Assembly: GCF_000826125.2 (NCBI RefSeq)
Contig: NZ_LN651373.1
Coordinates: forward strand, 1,236,733-1,273,086
DNA length: 36,354 nucleotides
Source of the DNA: Bhargavaea cecembensis
Lineage (GTDB): Bacteria; Bacillota; Bacilli; Bacillales_A; Planococcaceae
Direction of reading: 5' to 3'
The translations under genes and the position numbers were made by a program. Of this stretch, positions 7,184 to 15,262 are shown in pieces (the stretch's first letter is position 1; every line of letters starts with the position of its first letter). The notes below the pieces were generated by a model. It saw nothing but the letters and a program-made list of their open reading frames with translations. It searched no databases and had not been told where the DNA came from.

Positions 7184-7663
7184 CGGTCCGGCGGACATAC
7201 CCGGCCGGCCCCTGAGCATATGTTTGTGAATGAGAGACGGGCTGTCCTTGCCTTCCAGTCCGCGGGCCGCCAGTTTCACCGACTTTTCCAGCAGCGGATC
7301 GGTCACCGCGATTTCAAACGGGACGAACGAGCGGCCGGCTTCAATCCGGCACGCGGCCTCGTCCAGAGAGCGGAGAAGCCGGTCCGCGTCGATCCCGTCG
7401 AAGAACGGGGAGTTGCCGGCAAGTGCTCCGGCAAGGTTCCTCCTTGCCTTCCCGACAGACTTCCCGGCACCCGCAAAATTCCCGCGGCGCCAATGATAAA
7501 GGCCGACCGCCGCCAGGATGTATCCGACAAGCGGATGGGACTTGTCTCTTGGAGCCACTTCGTTCCAGTAGTCTTCCAGAACTTCGTGACACTCAAAATA
7601 ATCTTGATTCCCGTTGAAATACGCCATAAACTTTATAAAAAGCGGATGATGGAGTGCATGCAT
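7157..7663 (-). CDS. ypuF: DUF309 family protein (YpuF-like)
   Basis: This 168-residue protein carries the DUF309 hallmark DYFECHEVLEDYWNE near residues 21-35, then a helical HWRRGNFAGA segment, typical of the small all-helical DUF309 fold. The biochemical role of the family is unknown. It starts at ATG 7663 behind GGGGAGGG (complement of 7672-7679, 8-bp spacing). It is divergent from scpA and convergent with ribT, with which it overlaps tail to tail by 7 bp. In B. subtilis a DUF309 gene occupies the same place between ribT and scpA. The final 25 or so residues are basic and poorly conserved, and include codons that form the ribT terminator. Confidence 0.85.
   Translation of the reverse strand: MHALHHPLFIKFMAYFNGNQDYFECHEVLEDYWNEVAPRDKSHPLVGYILAAVGLYHWRRGNFAGAGKSVGKARRNLAGALAGNSPFFDGIDADRLLRSLDEAACRIEAGRSFVPFEIAVTDPLLEKSVKLAARGLEGKDSPSLIHKHMLRGRPGMSAGPKKGRDSRH
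7604..7632 (+). promoter_or_regulatory. Weak promoter candidate for scpAB inside ypuF
   Basis: TTGATT (7604-7609), 17-bp spacer, TAAACT (7627-7632), about 70 bp upstream of scpA. It lies within the 5' part of ypuF on the opposite strand. Support is limited to spacing and partial matches. Confidence 0.25.
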
Positions 7664-7704
7664 CCAAATCGCCCTCCCCGTAACTTTGACAGCAGGTGAA
7701 CCGA

Positions 7705-8448
7705 TTGTCCTATCTAGTGAAACTGGAGGCGTTCGAGGGGCCTCTCGATCTATTATTGCATTTAATCAACCGGCTGGAAATCGATATCTATGATATCCCG
7801 ATGGCCGAGCTCACGCAGCAGTACATGGACCACATCCATACGATGAAGGTCCTCGAGCTGAATGAAATGAGCGAATATCTCGTCATGGCCGCCACGCTCC
7901 TCGCCATCAAAAGCAAAATGCTCCTGCCGGTCCATGAAGAAGAACTGCCGGACCCCGAGGACTTCCCGGAAGACGGACCCGATCCGCGGGATGAACTGGT
8001 CGAGCGGCTCGTCGAGTACCGGAAGTACAAGGAAGCGGCAGGCGTCCTGAAAGAGTACGAGGAAGCGCGCGGACGCTCCTATTCCCGGCCGCCGATGGAA
8101 CCTCAGGGAGATGCGCCGGCACCGCTTCCCGACGAAGGCCTCAATGTCCATGACATGATCGCCGCCTTCCGGAAAATGATGGACCGGAAAAAACTGAGGG
8201 CTCCTCTCCGGACGAGAGTGGCCAGACAGGAGATTTCCATTTCCGAAACGATGGAGAAAGTGGTCGGCCGCCTCGGGCGCAGCGGCGGCAGGGCAAGCTT
8301 TGAATCTCTTTTTGAGACAGGCAGCCGCTCCGAGCTGGTCGTGACTTTCCTGTCGATCCTGGAGCTGATGAAACGAAACGAAGTGACCGTCGAGCAAGAG
8401 TCGAACTTTGATGAACTGATGGTCATCCTCAAGAAAGAAGTGGAGTAA
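7705..8448 (+). CDS. scpA: Segregation and condensation protein ScpA
   Basis: ScpA is the kleisin that bridges the SMC dimer, with ScpB, to organise and segregate the chromosome. The 247-residue protein shows the N-terminal FEGPLDLLLHLINRLEIDIYD block, the EYLVMAATLLAIKSKMLLP helix, DPRDELVERLVEYRKYKEAA, and the C-terminal winged helix ending VTFLSILELMKRNEVTVEQE. I chose TTG 7705 (MSYLVKLEAFEGP, aligned with B. subtilis MEYQVKIDTFEGP) with GCAGGTGA (7692-7699) upstream. A GTG at 7696 overlaps that ribosome-binding site and is less likely. scpB follows without a gap. Confidence 0.95.
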   Translation: MSYLVKLEAFEGPLDLLLHLINRLEIDIYDIPMAELTQQYMDHIHTMKVLELNEMSEYLVMAATLLAIKSKMLLPVHEEELPDPEDFPEDGPDPRDELVERLVEYRKYKEAAGVLKEYEEARGRSYSRPPMEPQGDAPAPLPDEGLNVHDMIAAFRKMMDRKKLRAPLRTRVARQEISISETMEKVVGRLGRSGGRASFESLFETGSRSELVVTFLSILELMKRNEVTVEQESNFDELMVILKKEVE

Positions 8449-9048
8449 ATGAACAATGAAACCCGAATCACCGGATTGGTCGAGAGCCTGCTTTTCGTGG
8501 CGGGCGAAGACGGACTGACCGCCCGCCAGCTTGCAGAAGCAACGGAGACCGACCTGGAGGCGGTCCAGCGGGGGCTTGTCCTATTGGAGAAGGAGTACGG
8601 ATCGGGCGGCCGCGGAATCATGCTGGCCGAACTCGCGGGGACATTCCGGCTCGTGACGAAGCCGGAACATTCCGATGCGATCAGGCGCCTTCTGGAAAAC
8701 CCGACCGCCCAGTCGCTCACCCAGGCGTCGCTCGAAGTGCTCGCCATCATCGCCTACCGCCAGCCCATCACGCGGGTGGAAGTCGAAGAGATCCGCGGGG
8801 TGAAATCCGAGCGGCCCGTCCAGACGCTCGTATCCAGGGGCCTGGTCCGGGAAACCGGACGCGCCGAAGGCACCGGGCGCGCCATCCTCTACGGAACGAC
8901 CGACGCCTTCCTCGACCATTTTGGGCTTGCCGCGCTGGAGGACCTCCCGAAACTGTCGGAAAGCGACACGGAAGAAGGCGAAGAGGAACTCGATCTGTTC
9001 ATGACCTCCTTCACCGAAACGTTCGGCACCGACGAAGCGGGCGAGTGA
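8449..9048 (+). CDS. scpB: Segregation and condensation protein ScpB
   Basis: ScpB is the winged-helix dimer that binds ScpA in the SMC-ScpAB condensin. The product is 199 residues, typical length. Landmarks are ESLLFVAGEDGLT at the N-terminus, the strongly conserved SLEVLAIIAYRQPITRVEVEEIRGVKSE around residues 97-124, and GRAILYGTTDAFLDHFGL. The acidic C-terminal tail ends in LDLFMTSFTETF, the region that contacts ScpA in relatives. The ATG directly follows the scpA stop, with AAGTGGAG inside the scpA end as ribosome-binding site. ypuI, which follows scpB in B. subtilis, is absent. Confidence 0.95.
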   Translation: MNNETRITGLVESLLFVAGEDGLTARQLAEATETDLEAVQRGLVLLEKEYGSGGRGIMLAELAGTFRLVTKPEHSDAIRRLLENPTAQSLTQASLEVLAIIAYRQPITRVEVEEIRGVKSERPVQTLVSRGLVRETGRAEGTGRAILYGTTDAFLDHFGLAALEDLPKLSESDTEEGEEELDLFMTSFTETFGTDEAGE

Positions 9049-9096
9049 CAACTTCCATTTAAACCCTAAACAACTATCGACTAAAGGCGGTGGACC

Positions 9097-10083
9097 GTGC
9101 GCAAAGCACTGCTCACAGGTTTCATGCTGGTTGCCCTTGTCCTGAGCATGCCGGCTGCCACGGCGTCGGCGGCGAGGGCATATGCGGTGATTGACGCAGA
9201 CAGCGGCCGTCTCCTAGAGGGGAGCCGCGAACAGGAACCGCTTCCGATTGCGAGCCTCACGAAGATCTGGACCGCCCTCACGTTCCTCGACGCGGAAGGG
9301 ATGGAGGGGGAGGTCCCCGTGACACGGCGTGCGGCGGAGGCGGAGGGCTCTTCCATCTATGTGGAGGCCGGAGAGGAAGTGCCGGCGAAGGATCTCCTCT
9401 ACGGACTCATGCTCCGCTCCGGCAACGATGCAGCCACGGCGCTGGCGGAATATGCGGGCGGGTCCGTCGAAGGATTCGTCGGGATGATGAACGAGAAAGC
9501 CGAAATTGCCGGACTCAAGAAAACGGAATTCACCAATCCGTCGGGCCTTCACGAAGACAGGCATTTATCAACCGCCTATGAAACGGCCTTGATGCTGAAG
9601 TACGCCATGGATAACCGGACATTCAGGGAGATTGCCTCCACTTCACATTACCGGTACGGGGAGAACGGCGTATGGGAGAACAAGCACCGGCTCGTGCGCG
9701 CGGAAGGGACGGCAGTGGCCGGCAAGACCGGTTTCACGAAACGGGCCGGCCGGACACTTGCCACCCAGTTCGAGAAAGAGGGGAAATCGGTCATCGTCGT
9801 GACGCTCGACGACGGAGACGACTGGAACACCCACCGGACCTTGTCCGAGCGTGCGTTCCGGAAGTACGAACAGGTGACTGCCGCCAGGCCCGGAACCTAC
9901 GCACTGCTGCCCGGCCTGCGCGGAGAGCTCGGTGAGCCGATCAACGTCCTCGTCAGCGAGGAAGAGCAGGAGCGGCTCTCCCACGCGGCGGTCGTCCCGA
10001 GGAATGGGAAAGATGGGATCTGGCAAGTGCGCCTTGACGGAAAAGTCATTGCGACAGGCAAACTGAAGATCAAGAGAAAGTGA
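9097..10083 (+). CDS. dacB: D-alanyl-D-alanine carboxypeptidase, DacB/DacF type (PBP5-like)
   Basis: This is a serine DD-carboxypeptidase that trims the terminal D-Ala of peptidoglycan stem peptides. The signal peptide ends at about ASA (residue 25). Penicillin-binding motifs are SLTK (Ser53, Lys56), SGN (108-110) and KTG (210-212). The start is GTG 9097 behind AAAGGCGGTGG. Length is 328 residues against about 380 for B. subtilis DacB, mainly a shorter C-terminus. Position (scpB, this gene, rluB, resA) equals that of B. subtilis dacB, the spore-cortex PBP5*. However spmA and spmB, normally next to it, are missing, and no dacF precedes spoIIAA, so it could serve either role. Confidence 0.85.
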   Translation: MRKALLTGFMLVALVLSMPAATASAARAYAVIDADSGRLLEGSREQEPLPIASLTKIWTALTFLDAEGMEGEVPVTRRAAEAEGSSIYVEAGEEVPAKDLLYGLMLRSGNDAATALAEYAGGSVEGFVGMMNEKAEIAGLKKTEFTNPSGLHEDRHLSTAYETALMLKYAMDNRTFREIASTSHYRYGENGVWENKHRLVRAEGTAVAGKTGFTKRAGRTLATQFEKEGKSVIVVTLDDGDDWNTHRTLSERAFRKYEQVTAARPGTYALLPGLRGELGEPINVLVSEEEQERLSHAAVVPRNGKDGIWQVRLDGKVIATGKLKIKRK

Positions 10084-10109
10084 CCGCATGGGGATGCGGT
10101 CTTCTTTTC
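10082..10109 (+). terminator. Terminator after dacB
   Basis: GACCGCAT (10082-10089), GGGG loop, ATGCGGTC (10094-10101), then TTCTTTTC. Confidence 0.85.
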
Positions 10110-10133
10110 ATTTGTCTTCAACTGTGCAATAAT
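10105..10133 (+). promoter_or_regulatory. Candidate promoter for rluB
   Basis: TTTTCA (10105-10110), 17-bp spacer, extended -10 TGC-AATAAT ending 10133. The -35 overlaps the preceding terminator T run. Confidence 0.4.
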
Positions 10134-10169
10134 TTTGGGCAGTAAACAGCGACTTGATGAGGTGAAGGA

Positions 10170-10901
10170 ATGGAAAGACTACAAAAAGTGATCGCGGCGG
10201 CAGGCATCGCTTCCCGGCGGAAAGCGGAGGAGCTGATCTCGGCGGGGAAAGTGACCGTCAACGGCGAAACCGTGACAGAGCTCGGAACGAAAGTGGGCCG
10301 TTCAGATAAGATCGAAGTGGAAGGAATCCGGGTGGAACAAGAGGAGAAAGTGTACTACCTCCTCTATAAGCCACGGGCGGTCTTGTCCGCTTCTTCAGAT
10401 GACAGGGGGAGAAAGACGGTCACCGACCTGTTTCCGGAAGTGAAGGAGCGGCTGTACCCGGTCGGCCGCCTCGATTATGACACGACGGGGATCCTCCTTC
10501 TCACGAATGACGGAGAGTTCGCTTACCAGATGACCCACCCGAAATTCAATATCGACAAGACGTACGTGGCTCGGGTGAAGGGAATCCCGACGAAAGAACA
10601 GCTCAAGCAGCTCGAAAAGGGGATTGTCCTGGAGGACGGCAAGACGGCACCGGCCCGCGCCAAGCTCATCAGCATGGACAAGAAAACCGGCAGATCCATC
10701 GTCTCCCTGACGATCCATGAAGGGAAAAACCGGCAAGTGAAGCGGATGTTCGAGGCAATCGGATGCCCCGTCCAGAAACTGAAGAGGGAATCATTCGGTT
10801 TCCTCGGCCTCCACGGCATGAACGCCGGCGACCGTCGTGAGCTGACCGCCCACGAAGTCAAGCAGCTCCGGGTCCTGGCCGAAACCGGAAAAATCGGCTG
10901 A
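10170..10901 (+). CDS. rluB: 23S rRNA pseudouridine synthase RluB
   Basis: RluB isomerises a uridine near the peptidyl transferase centre of 23S rRNA (U2605 in E. coli numbering). The 243-residue protein has an N-terminal S4 RNA-binding domain (about 1-60, MERLQKVIAAAGIASRRKAEE split over two helices) and a RsuA-family catalytic domain with Asp102 in GRLDYDTTG. ENRQVKRM-type binding is seen as GKNRQVKRMFEAIG. AGGTGAAGGA precedes ATG 10170. It lies upstream of the res operon, as in B. subtilis, but a good promoter separates them. Confidence 0.95.
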   Translation: MERLQKVIAAAGIASRRKAEELISAGKVTVNGETVTELGTKVGRSDKIEVEGIRVEQEEKVYYLLYKPRAVLSASSDDRGRKTVTDLFPEVKERLYPVGRLDYDTTGILLLTNDGEFAYQMTHPKFNIDKTYVARVKGIPTKEQLKQLEKGIVLEDGKTAPARAKLISMDKKTGRSIVSLTIHEGKNRQVKRMFEAIGCPVQKLKRESFGFLGLHGMNAGDRRELTAHEVKQLRVLAETGKIG

Positions 10902-10936
10902 CAAACGGCTCCTGAACGTTCATAAACTCTTCATAT

Positions 10937-10971
10937 GTCAAAGTTTTGACCCGTCATCGCTTTGTTATAAT
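10937..10971 (+). promoter_or_regulatory. resA promoter with inverted repeat over the -35 region
   Basis: A perfect -10 TATAAT (10966-10971) is preceded by TG at 10963-10964 (extended -10). The -35 region is TTTTGA (10944-10949, 16-bp spacer). GTCAAA-GT-TTTGAC (10937-10950) is a perfect 6-2-6 inverted repeat covering the -35. It may be an operator. ResD control is known for B. subtilis resA, but I cannot assign this site to ResD. Confidence 0.6.
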
Positions 10972-11024
10972 TAACTGTGGACTGAAGCCTGACTGATGAA
11001 CATTGGAAGGTGGGTGACCTGCGA

Positions 11025-11570
11025 ATGCCGCAACACAAGGAAAACAAGAAAAAAAAGCGGATGATCGTCCGGACAGCCATCCTCGTAGTGCTCGCAGCTG
11101 CAATCATATATACAATCGTTGCGAACGTGACGGCGACTGGCGATCTCGTGGAAGAAGGGGACAAGGCCCCTGATTTCACCCTCACCGATCTGGATGGGAA
11201 TCCGCACAAGCTGTCCGATTACAAGGGGGAAGGGGTCTTCCTCAATTTCTGGGGGACCTGGTGCGGTCCGTGCAAGAGTGAAATGCCCCACATGGAAGAG
11301 CTTTACAAGGAATTCGAGGAAAAGGGCGTCCACGTCCTCGCGGTGAACATCGCGGAATCCGATTTCAAGGTTAAGGCTTTTGCGGATACGTACGGGCTGT
11401 CTTTCCCGATCGTCATCGACAAGACGAACAGCGTCCGGGACGCCTATAACATCCGGCCGCTTCCGACGACGTTCCTGGTGGGACCCGACGGCAAGGTGAA
11501 GAAAATCATCAAGCAGGAAATGACCGGGGACCAGATCAGAGAGTATATGGAAAGCATCATGCCAAGCTAA
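11025..11570 (+). CDS. resA: Thiol-disulfide oxidoreductase ResA
   Basis: ResA is a membrane-anchored, extracytoplasmic thioredoxin-like protein that reduces the CXXCH haem site of apocytochrome c before haem attachment by ResBC. It has 181 residues from ATG 11025; an in-frame GTG at 11010 overlaps the ribosome-binding site GGAAGGTGGG and is rejected. A basic N-terminus precedes a single anchor helix at about 14-32. The active site is WCGPC (Cys80, Cys83); B. subtilis ResA has CEPC, so the Glu between the cysteines is Gly here. The cis-Pro loop is in RPLPTTFLVGPDG. First gene of resABC, 15 bp before resB. Confidence 0.95.
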   Translation: MPQHKENKKKKRMIVRTAILVVLAAAIIYTIVANVTATGDLVEEGDKAPDFTLTDLDGNPHKLSDYKGEGVFLNFWGTWCGPCKSEMPHMEELYKEFEEKGVHVLAVNIAESDFKVKAFADTYGLSFPIVIDKTNSVRDAYNIRPLPTTFLVGPDGKVKKIIKQEMTGDQIREYMESIMPS

Positions 11571-11585
11571 GGAGATCTGGTACTT

Positions 11586-13244
11586 ATGAGTTCTATCAAA
11601 TGCGAATGCGGCCATGTGAACCCCGAAGGAACGGATATATGCCAAAACTGCGGGCGGCCGCTATCAAAGGAAGAGAAAGGGAAAAAGCTTGCGGATATGC
11701 GCTACGACGGAGCGGCAATCCGGTCGATGACCCACAAACGCTCGATCGTTGATAAGATCTGGAACTTCTTCTCCAGCGTCAAGATCGGCGTCAGCATCAT
11801 CATCGCCATCCTGGTCGCCGCTGCAATCGGAACGTTCCTTCCGCAGGTCTTCTATGTTCCGGCGGCCAACGAAGCACAGGCCGCCCAGTACTATGAGGAG
11901 CATTACGGCTGGTTCGGAAAGATCTACAATGCGCTCGGCCTGAGTGACCTGTACGGTTCCTGGTGGTTCATGGCGCTTGTCGGGCTGCTGGGCATTTCGC
12001 TCGTCGTCGTCAGCCTCGACCGGGGGATTCCGCTCTACAAGTCACTGAAGAACCAGCGCACAGCCCGGCACCCGAGCTTCATGAAGCGCCAGCGCCTGTT
12101 CGGCGAAGGCGACGGGTCCAATGCCGATGAAGTGATGGCCAAGGCGAAGGAAAAGCTGAAGGAACATCGCTATCACATCCGGGAAGAGGACGGGGCCCTG
12201 CTGGCCGAAAAAGGGCGCTGGTCTCGTTGGGGTCCGTACGTCAACCACGTCGGACTGATCATTTTCCTCCTCGGGGTCATGCTCCGAGCCATCCCGGGTT
12301 TCTATGTCGATGAGTCGATGTGGATCCGGGAAGGCGAGACGCTTGCCGTCAAAGGTGCGCCGGGACTGTTCCTGGAGAACAAAGGATTCTCCTATGAGGT
12401 TTACACGAAAGACAACACGAAAGAAGTATTCGGCGAGGCGATTGACCGTGTCGGCACGGTTGCCTCCAACTATCAGACGGATGTCGCCCTGTATGAGCGG
12501 CCCGAGGATGCACTTCCCGGTTCAACGGAAAAGGAATTCGTCGGGGATTACTCCATCGTCGTCAACAAACCGCTCAAATATGAGGGGTACAGCGTCTTCC
12601 AGATGGACTTCAAACTCGATGAGCTGAAAGCGATGACGTTCTCGCTGGAAAACAAGGCGACCGAGCAACCGTCCGGCGAGTTCACTATCGACTTGTCCAA
12701 CCCTCAGAACGAATACGATCTCGGCAACGGATCGAGGGTCCAGGTCATTGACTACTATCCGGACTTCAGCGGATTCCAGGACGGCGAGCCGCAGTCGGCA
12801 ACGCCGATTCCAAACAATCCCGCATTCCTGTTCCGGATGTTCACGCCTGAAACACCGGACGGCGAAACGAGCTTTGTCGCCATCCGGCAGACTTTGGAGC
12901 CGCTCGGCGAAAACCAGTACAAAGTCGCCTTCCGTGACGCAGAAACACGCAATGTATCGGGGCTGACGATCCGCAAAGACAAAACGATCCCGATCATCTT
13001 CCTCGGCGGCATCATCTTCATGCTCGGCGTGGCGCAGGGCTCTTACTTCAACCACCGCCGGTTCTGGATCAGAAAGACGGACGACGGCCGGCTGCTCGTC
13101 GCCGGCCACACGAACAAAAACTGGGTTGCCCTGAAGCGGGAGCTTGACGATGTGACCCGGTATTCGGGACTTCCGCAATATGCCGACCAAAGAGATCCCG
13201 AAGATCAACCTGATGTAAAAACGGAAGGAGATTCCAAAGCATGA
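11586..13244 (+). CDS. resB: Cytochrome c biogenesis protein ResB
   Basis: ResB is the larger integral-membrane part of the System II cytochrome c haem lyase/haem exporter. The 552-residue protein starts at ATG 11586 with AAGGAG (11569-11574) upstream. An N-terminal zinc-ribbon-like motif has Cys6, Cys8, Cys19 and Cys22 and is also present in B. subtilis ResB. Membrane helices lie at about 66-86, 123-143, 215-235 and 463-482. The large extracytoplasmic domain (about 240-455) lies between the last two. Its stop overlaps the resC start (ATGA), so the two halves of the complex are translationally coupled. Confidence 0.95.
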   Translation: MSSIKCECGHVNPEGTDICQNCGRPLSKEEKGKKLADMRYDGAAIRSMTHKRSIVDKIWNFFSSVKIGVSIIIAILVAAAIGTFLPQVFYVPAANEAQAAQYYEEHYGWFGKIYNALGLSDLYGSWWFMALVGLLGISLVVVSLDRGIPLYKSLKNQRTARHPSFMKRQRLFGEGDGSNADEVMAKAKEKLKEHRYHIREEDGALLAEKGRWSRWGPYVNHVGLIIFLLGVMLRAIPGFYVDESMWIREGETLAVKGAPGLFLENKGFSYEVYTKDNTKEVFGEAIDRVGTVASNYQTDVALYERPEDALPGSTEKEFVGDYSIVVNKPLKYEGYSVFQMDFKLDELKAMTFSLENKATEQPSGEFTIDLSNPQNEYDLGNGSRVQVIDYYPDFSGFQDGEPQSATPIPNNPAFLFRMFTPETPDGETSFVAIRQTLEPLGENQYKVAFRDAETRNVSGLTIRKDKTIPIIFLGGIIFMLGVAQGSYFNHRRFWIRKTDDGRLLVAGHTNKNWVALKRELDDVTRYSGLPQYADQRDPEDQPDVKTEGDSKA

Positions 13245-14425
13245 CACTCGTATCACTCAGCGGCTATCTCCTGTTCATTGCCTTTATCGCCTATCTCGTC
13301 GGCACGCTGTTGTTCGGCGGTGCGGTGAAAGGATCGAAGAATGAGGCGTCCGCTTCCAACAAACGATGGGGCAAAGCCGGCATTACGGTAACCATCATCG
13401 GCTTCATTGCCCATCTCGGCTACTTCATCACCCGGTGGATGGCTTCCGGCCATGCCCCGGTCAGCAACATGTTTGAATTCACGACTGCCTTCGGCATGAT
13501 GCTCGTCGGCGCATCGATCCTGTTCTACTTCCTTTACAAATCGCCCGCAATCGGCCTATTCGCCCTGCCGATTGCCGTCATCATCCTCGGCTATGCGGCG
13601 ATGTTCCCGAAAGACATCCAGCCGCTCATCCCTGCACTGCAAAGCTACTGGCTGACGATCCATGTCATTACAGCAGCCATCGGTGAGTCAATCCTCGCCA
13701 TCAGTGCCGTCGCCGGCTTGATCTATCTGCTGAAAAACGTGGATTTGACCAAACGGTCGAAGGGACGCACGTGGCTGGAAGTCGTCATGTATACGCTTAT
13801 CCTCGTCGTCGGATTCATTGTCGTGTCTGCCGGATTCGGCGCTTCGGGCTATGAAGCGAAGTTCACTTATGTGGACAAGAACGACAAGCCTGCGGAGGTC
13901 GTCTACCACAACCCGCCGCTCTTCGGGATGAACCAATACGAACTGCAGACGGAAGGCGCCATGGAGCCGATCGCCGAAATGCCGCCGATCATCAACGCCA
14001 AGACGCTTACGACGTTCGTTTGGTCGATCATTGCCGGATCCATCATCTATGTGCTTATCCGGCTCATTACGAGAAAGCGAGTCGCGGAACTGCTTCAGCC
14101 GCTGGCAAAGAAGGCCAACTCCCAGCTCATGGACGAGATCGGCTACCGATCGGTCCTGATTGGGTTCCCGGTCTTCTCGCTCGGTGCCCTCATCTTTGCG
14201 ATGATCTGGGCGCATGAGGCCTGGTCGCGGTTCTGGGGCTGGGATCCGAAAGAGGTATGGGCGCTCATCACCTGGCTGTTCTACGCCGCCTACCTCCACC
14301 TCCGGCTTTCCCGCGGCTGGGAAGGACGGAAGTCGGCATGGCTTGCGGTCATCGGATTTGCGATCATCATGTTCAACCTGATCGCCGTCAACCTCGTCAT
14401 CGCCGGCCTCCACTCGTATGCCTGA
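13241..14425 (+). CDS. resC: Cytochrome c biogenesis protein ResC (CcsA family)
   Basis: ResC is the polytopic haem-handling partner of ResB. The 394-residue protein has about eight hydrophobic helices and the WWD haem-binding motif [14 protein letters not shown] (Trp332-Asp335), preceded by His325 in IWAHEAW, as in CcsA/CcmC/CcmF proteins. Other conserved histidines are His58 in IAHLGY and His141 in TIHV. ATG 13241 overlaps the resB stop and follows AAGGAG at 13225-13230. A strong terminator follows, separating resABC from resDE, although resDE also has its own promoter. Confidence 0.95.
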   Translation: MTLVSLSGYLLFIAFIAYLVGTLLFGGAVKGSKNEASASNKRWGKAGITVTIIGFIAHLGYFITRWMASGHAPVSNMFEFTTAFGMMLVGASILFYFLYKSPAIGLFALPIAVIILGYAAMFPKDIQPLIPALQSYWLTIHVITAAIGESILAISAVAGLIYLLKNVDLTKRSKGRTWLEVVMYTLILVVGFIVVSAGFGASGYEAKFTYVDKNDKPAEVVYHNPPLFGMNQYELQTEGAMEPIAEMPPIINAKTLTTFVWSIIAGSIIYVLIRLITRKRVAELLQPLAKKANSQLMDEIGYRSVLIGFPVFSLGALIFAMIWAHEAWSRFWGWDPKEVWALITWLFYAAYLHLRLSRGWEGRKSAWLAVIGFAIIMFNLIAVNLVIAGLHSYA

Positions 14426-14429
14426 TTTG

Positions 14430-14484
14430 AAAAGGGGATGTCCAATGAAGCCTCCGGGCTTCGTGACATCCCCTTTTCTTTCAT
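14430..14484 (+). terminator. Terminator after resC
   Basis: AAAAGGGGATGTC (14430-14442) pairs with GACATCCCCTTTT (14465-14477). An inner GAAGCC/GGGCTTC stem is present, and the tail is T-rich. Confidence 0.9.
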
Positions 14485-14512
14485 TTTGAGGGGGCTGACG
14501 GTACAATATAAA
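14484..14512 (+). promoter_or_regulatory. Candidate resDE promoter
   Basis: A -10 TATAAA (14507-14512) lies 17 bp after TTTTGA (14484-14489); TTGAGG at 14486 with a 15-bp spacer is an alternative -35. TACAAT at 14502 overlaps. It lies directly behind the resC terminator. Confidence 0.4.
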
Positions 14513-14548
14513 CGTAGAAGAAGGTAGACGTGAAAGGGGAAATGGTCT

Positions 14549-15262
14549 GTGAGCGAACAAGTATCCATCCTCGTCGTCGACGACGAAGAACGCATCCGCC
14601 GCCTGCTGAAAATGTATCTTGAGCGGGAGGGCTATGAGGTCGAAGAAGCGGTGGACGGCGACGACGCGCTTGAGAAGGCGCTCGCCAACGATTTCGACTG
14701 CATCCTGCTCGACATCATGATGCCGGGCAAGGACGGGGTGGAGGTGTGCACGCAGCTCCGCGAAGAGAAAATGACGCCGGTCATCATGCTCACCGCGAAA
14801 GGAGAAGAAGCCAACCGCGTGCAGGGCTTTGAAGCCGGTGCGGATGACTATATCGTCAAGCCGTTCAGTCCGAGGGAGGTCGTCCTCCGGGTGAAGGCGA
14901 TCCTGAGAAGGTCCGCCGCCTATGCATCGGTCGATCCGGGCGCGCCGAAAGACCTGGTCGTCTACCCGCACCTCATGATCGATCATGACGCACACCGCGT
15001 CACCGCCGAGGGCAAGGAAGTGAACCTCACGCCGAAAGAGTATGAACTGCTCTACTTCCTCGCGAAGACCCCGGACAAAGTGTTCGACCGGGAACAGCTT
15101 CTGAAGGAAGTCTGGCACTATGAATTCTTCGGTGATCTCCGGACGGTGGACACCCACGTCAAGCGGCTCCGCGAGAAGCTGACGCGCGTGTCGCCGAAAG
15201 CCGCGAAGATGATCGTCACCGTCTGGGGCGTCGGCTATAAATTCGAGGCGGGAAATGAATAG
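14549..15262 (+). CDS. resD: Response regulator ResD
   Basis: ResD is an OmpR/PhoB-type regulator that activates respiration and cytochrome genes, mainly under oxygen limitation. It has 237 residues. The receiver domain covers about 5-120 with acidic pocket Asp11-Asp12, phospho-acceptor Asp55 (LLDIMMPG), switch Thr (MLTAKG) and Lys (VKPF). The C-terminal winged helix covers about 135-235 with NLTPKEYELLYFLA and DTHVKRLREKL. GTG 14549 follows AAAGGGGA at 8-bp spacing. The end overlaps resE by 8 bp. Confidence 0.96.
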   Translation: MSEQVSILVVDDEERIRRLLKMYLEREGYEVEEAVDGDDALEKALANDFDCILLDIMMPGKDGVEVCTQLREEKMTPVIMLTAKGEEANRVQGFEAGADDYIVKPFSPREVVLRVKAILRRSAAYASVDPGAPKDLVVYPHLMIDHDAHRVTAEGKEVNLTPKEYELLYFLAKTPDKVFDREQLLKEVWHYEFFGDLRTVDTHVKRLREKLTRVSPKAAKMIVTVWGVGYKFEAGNE

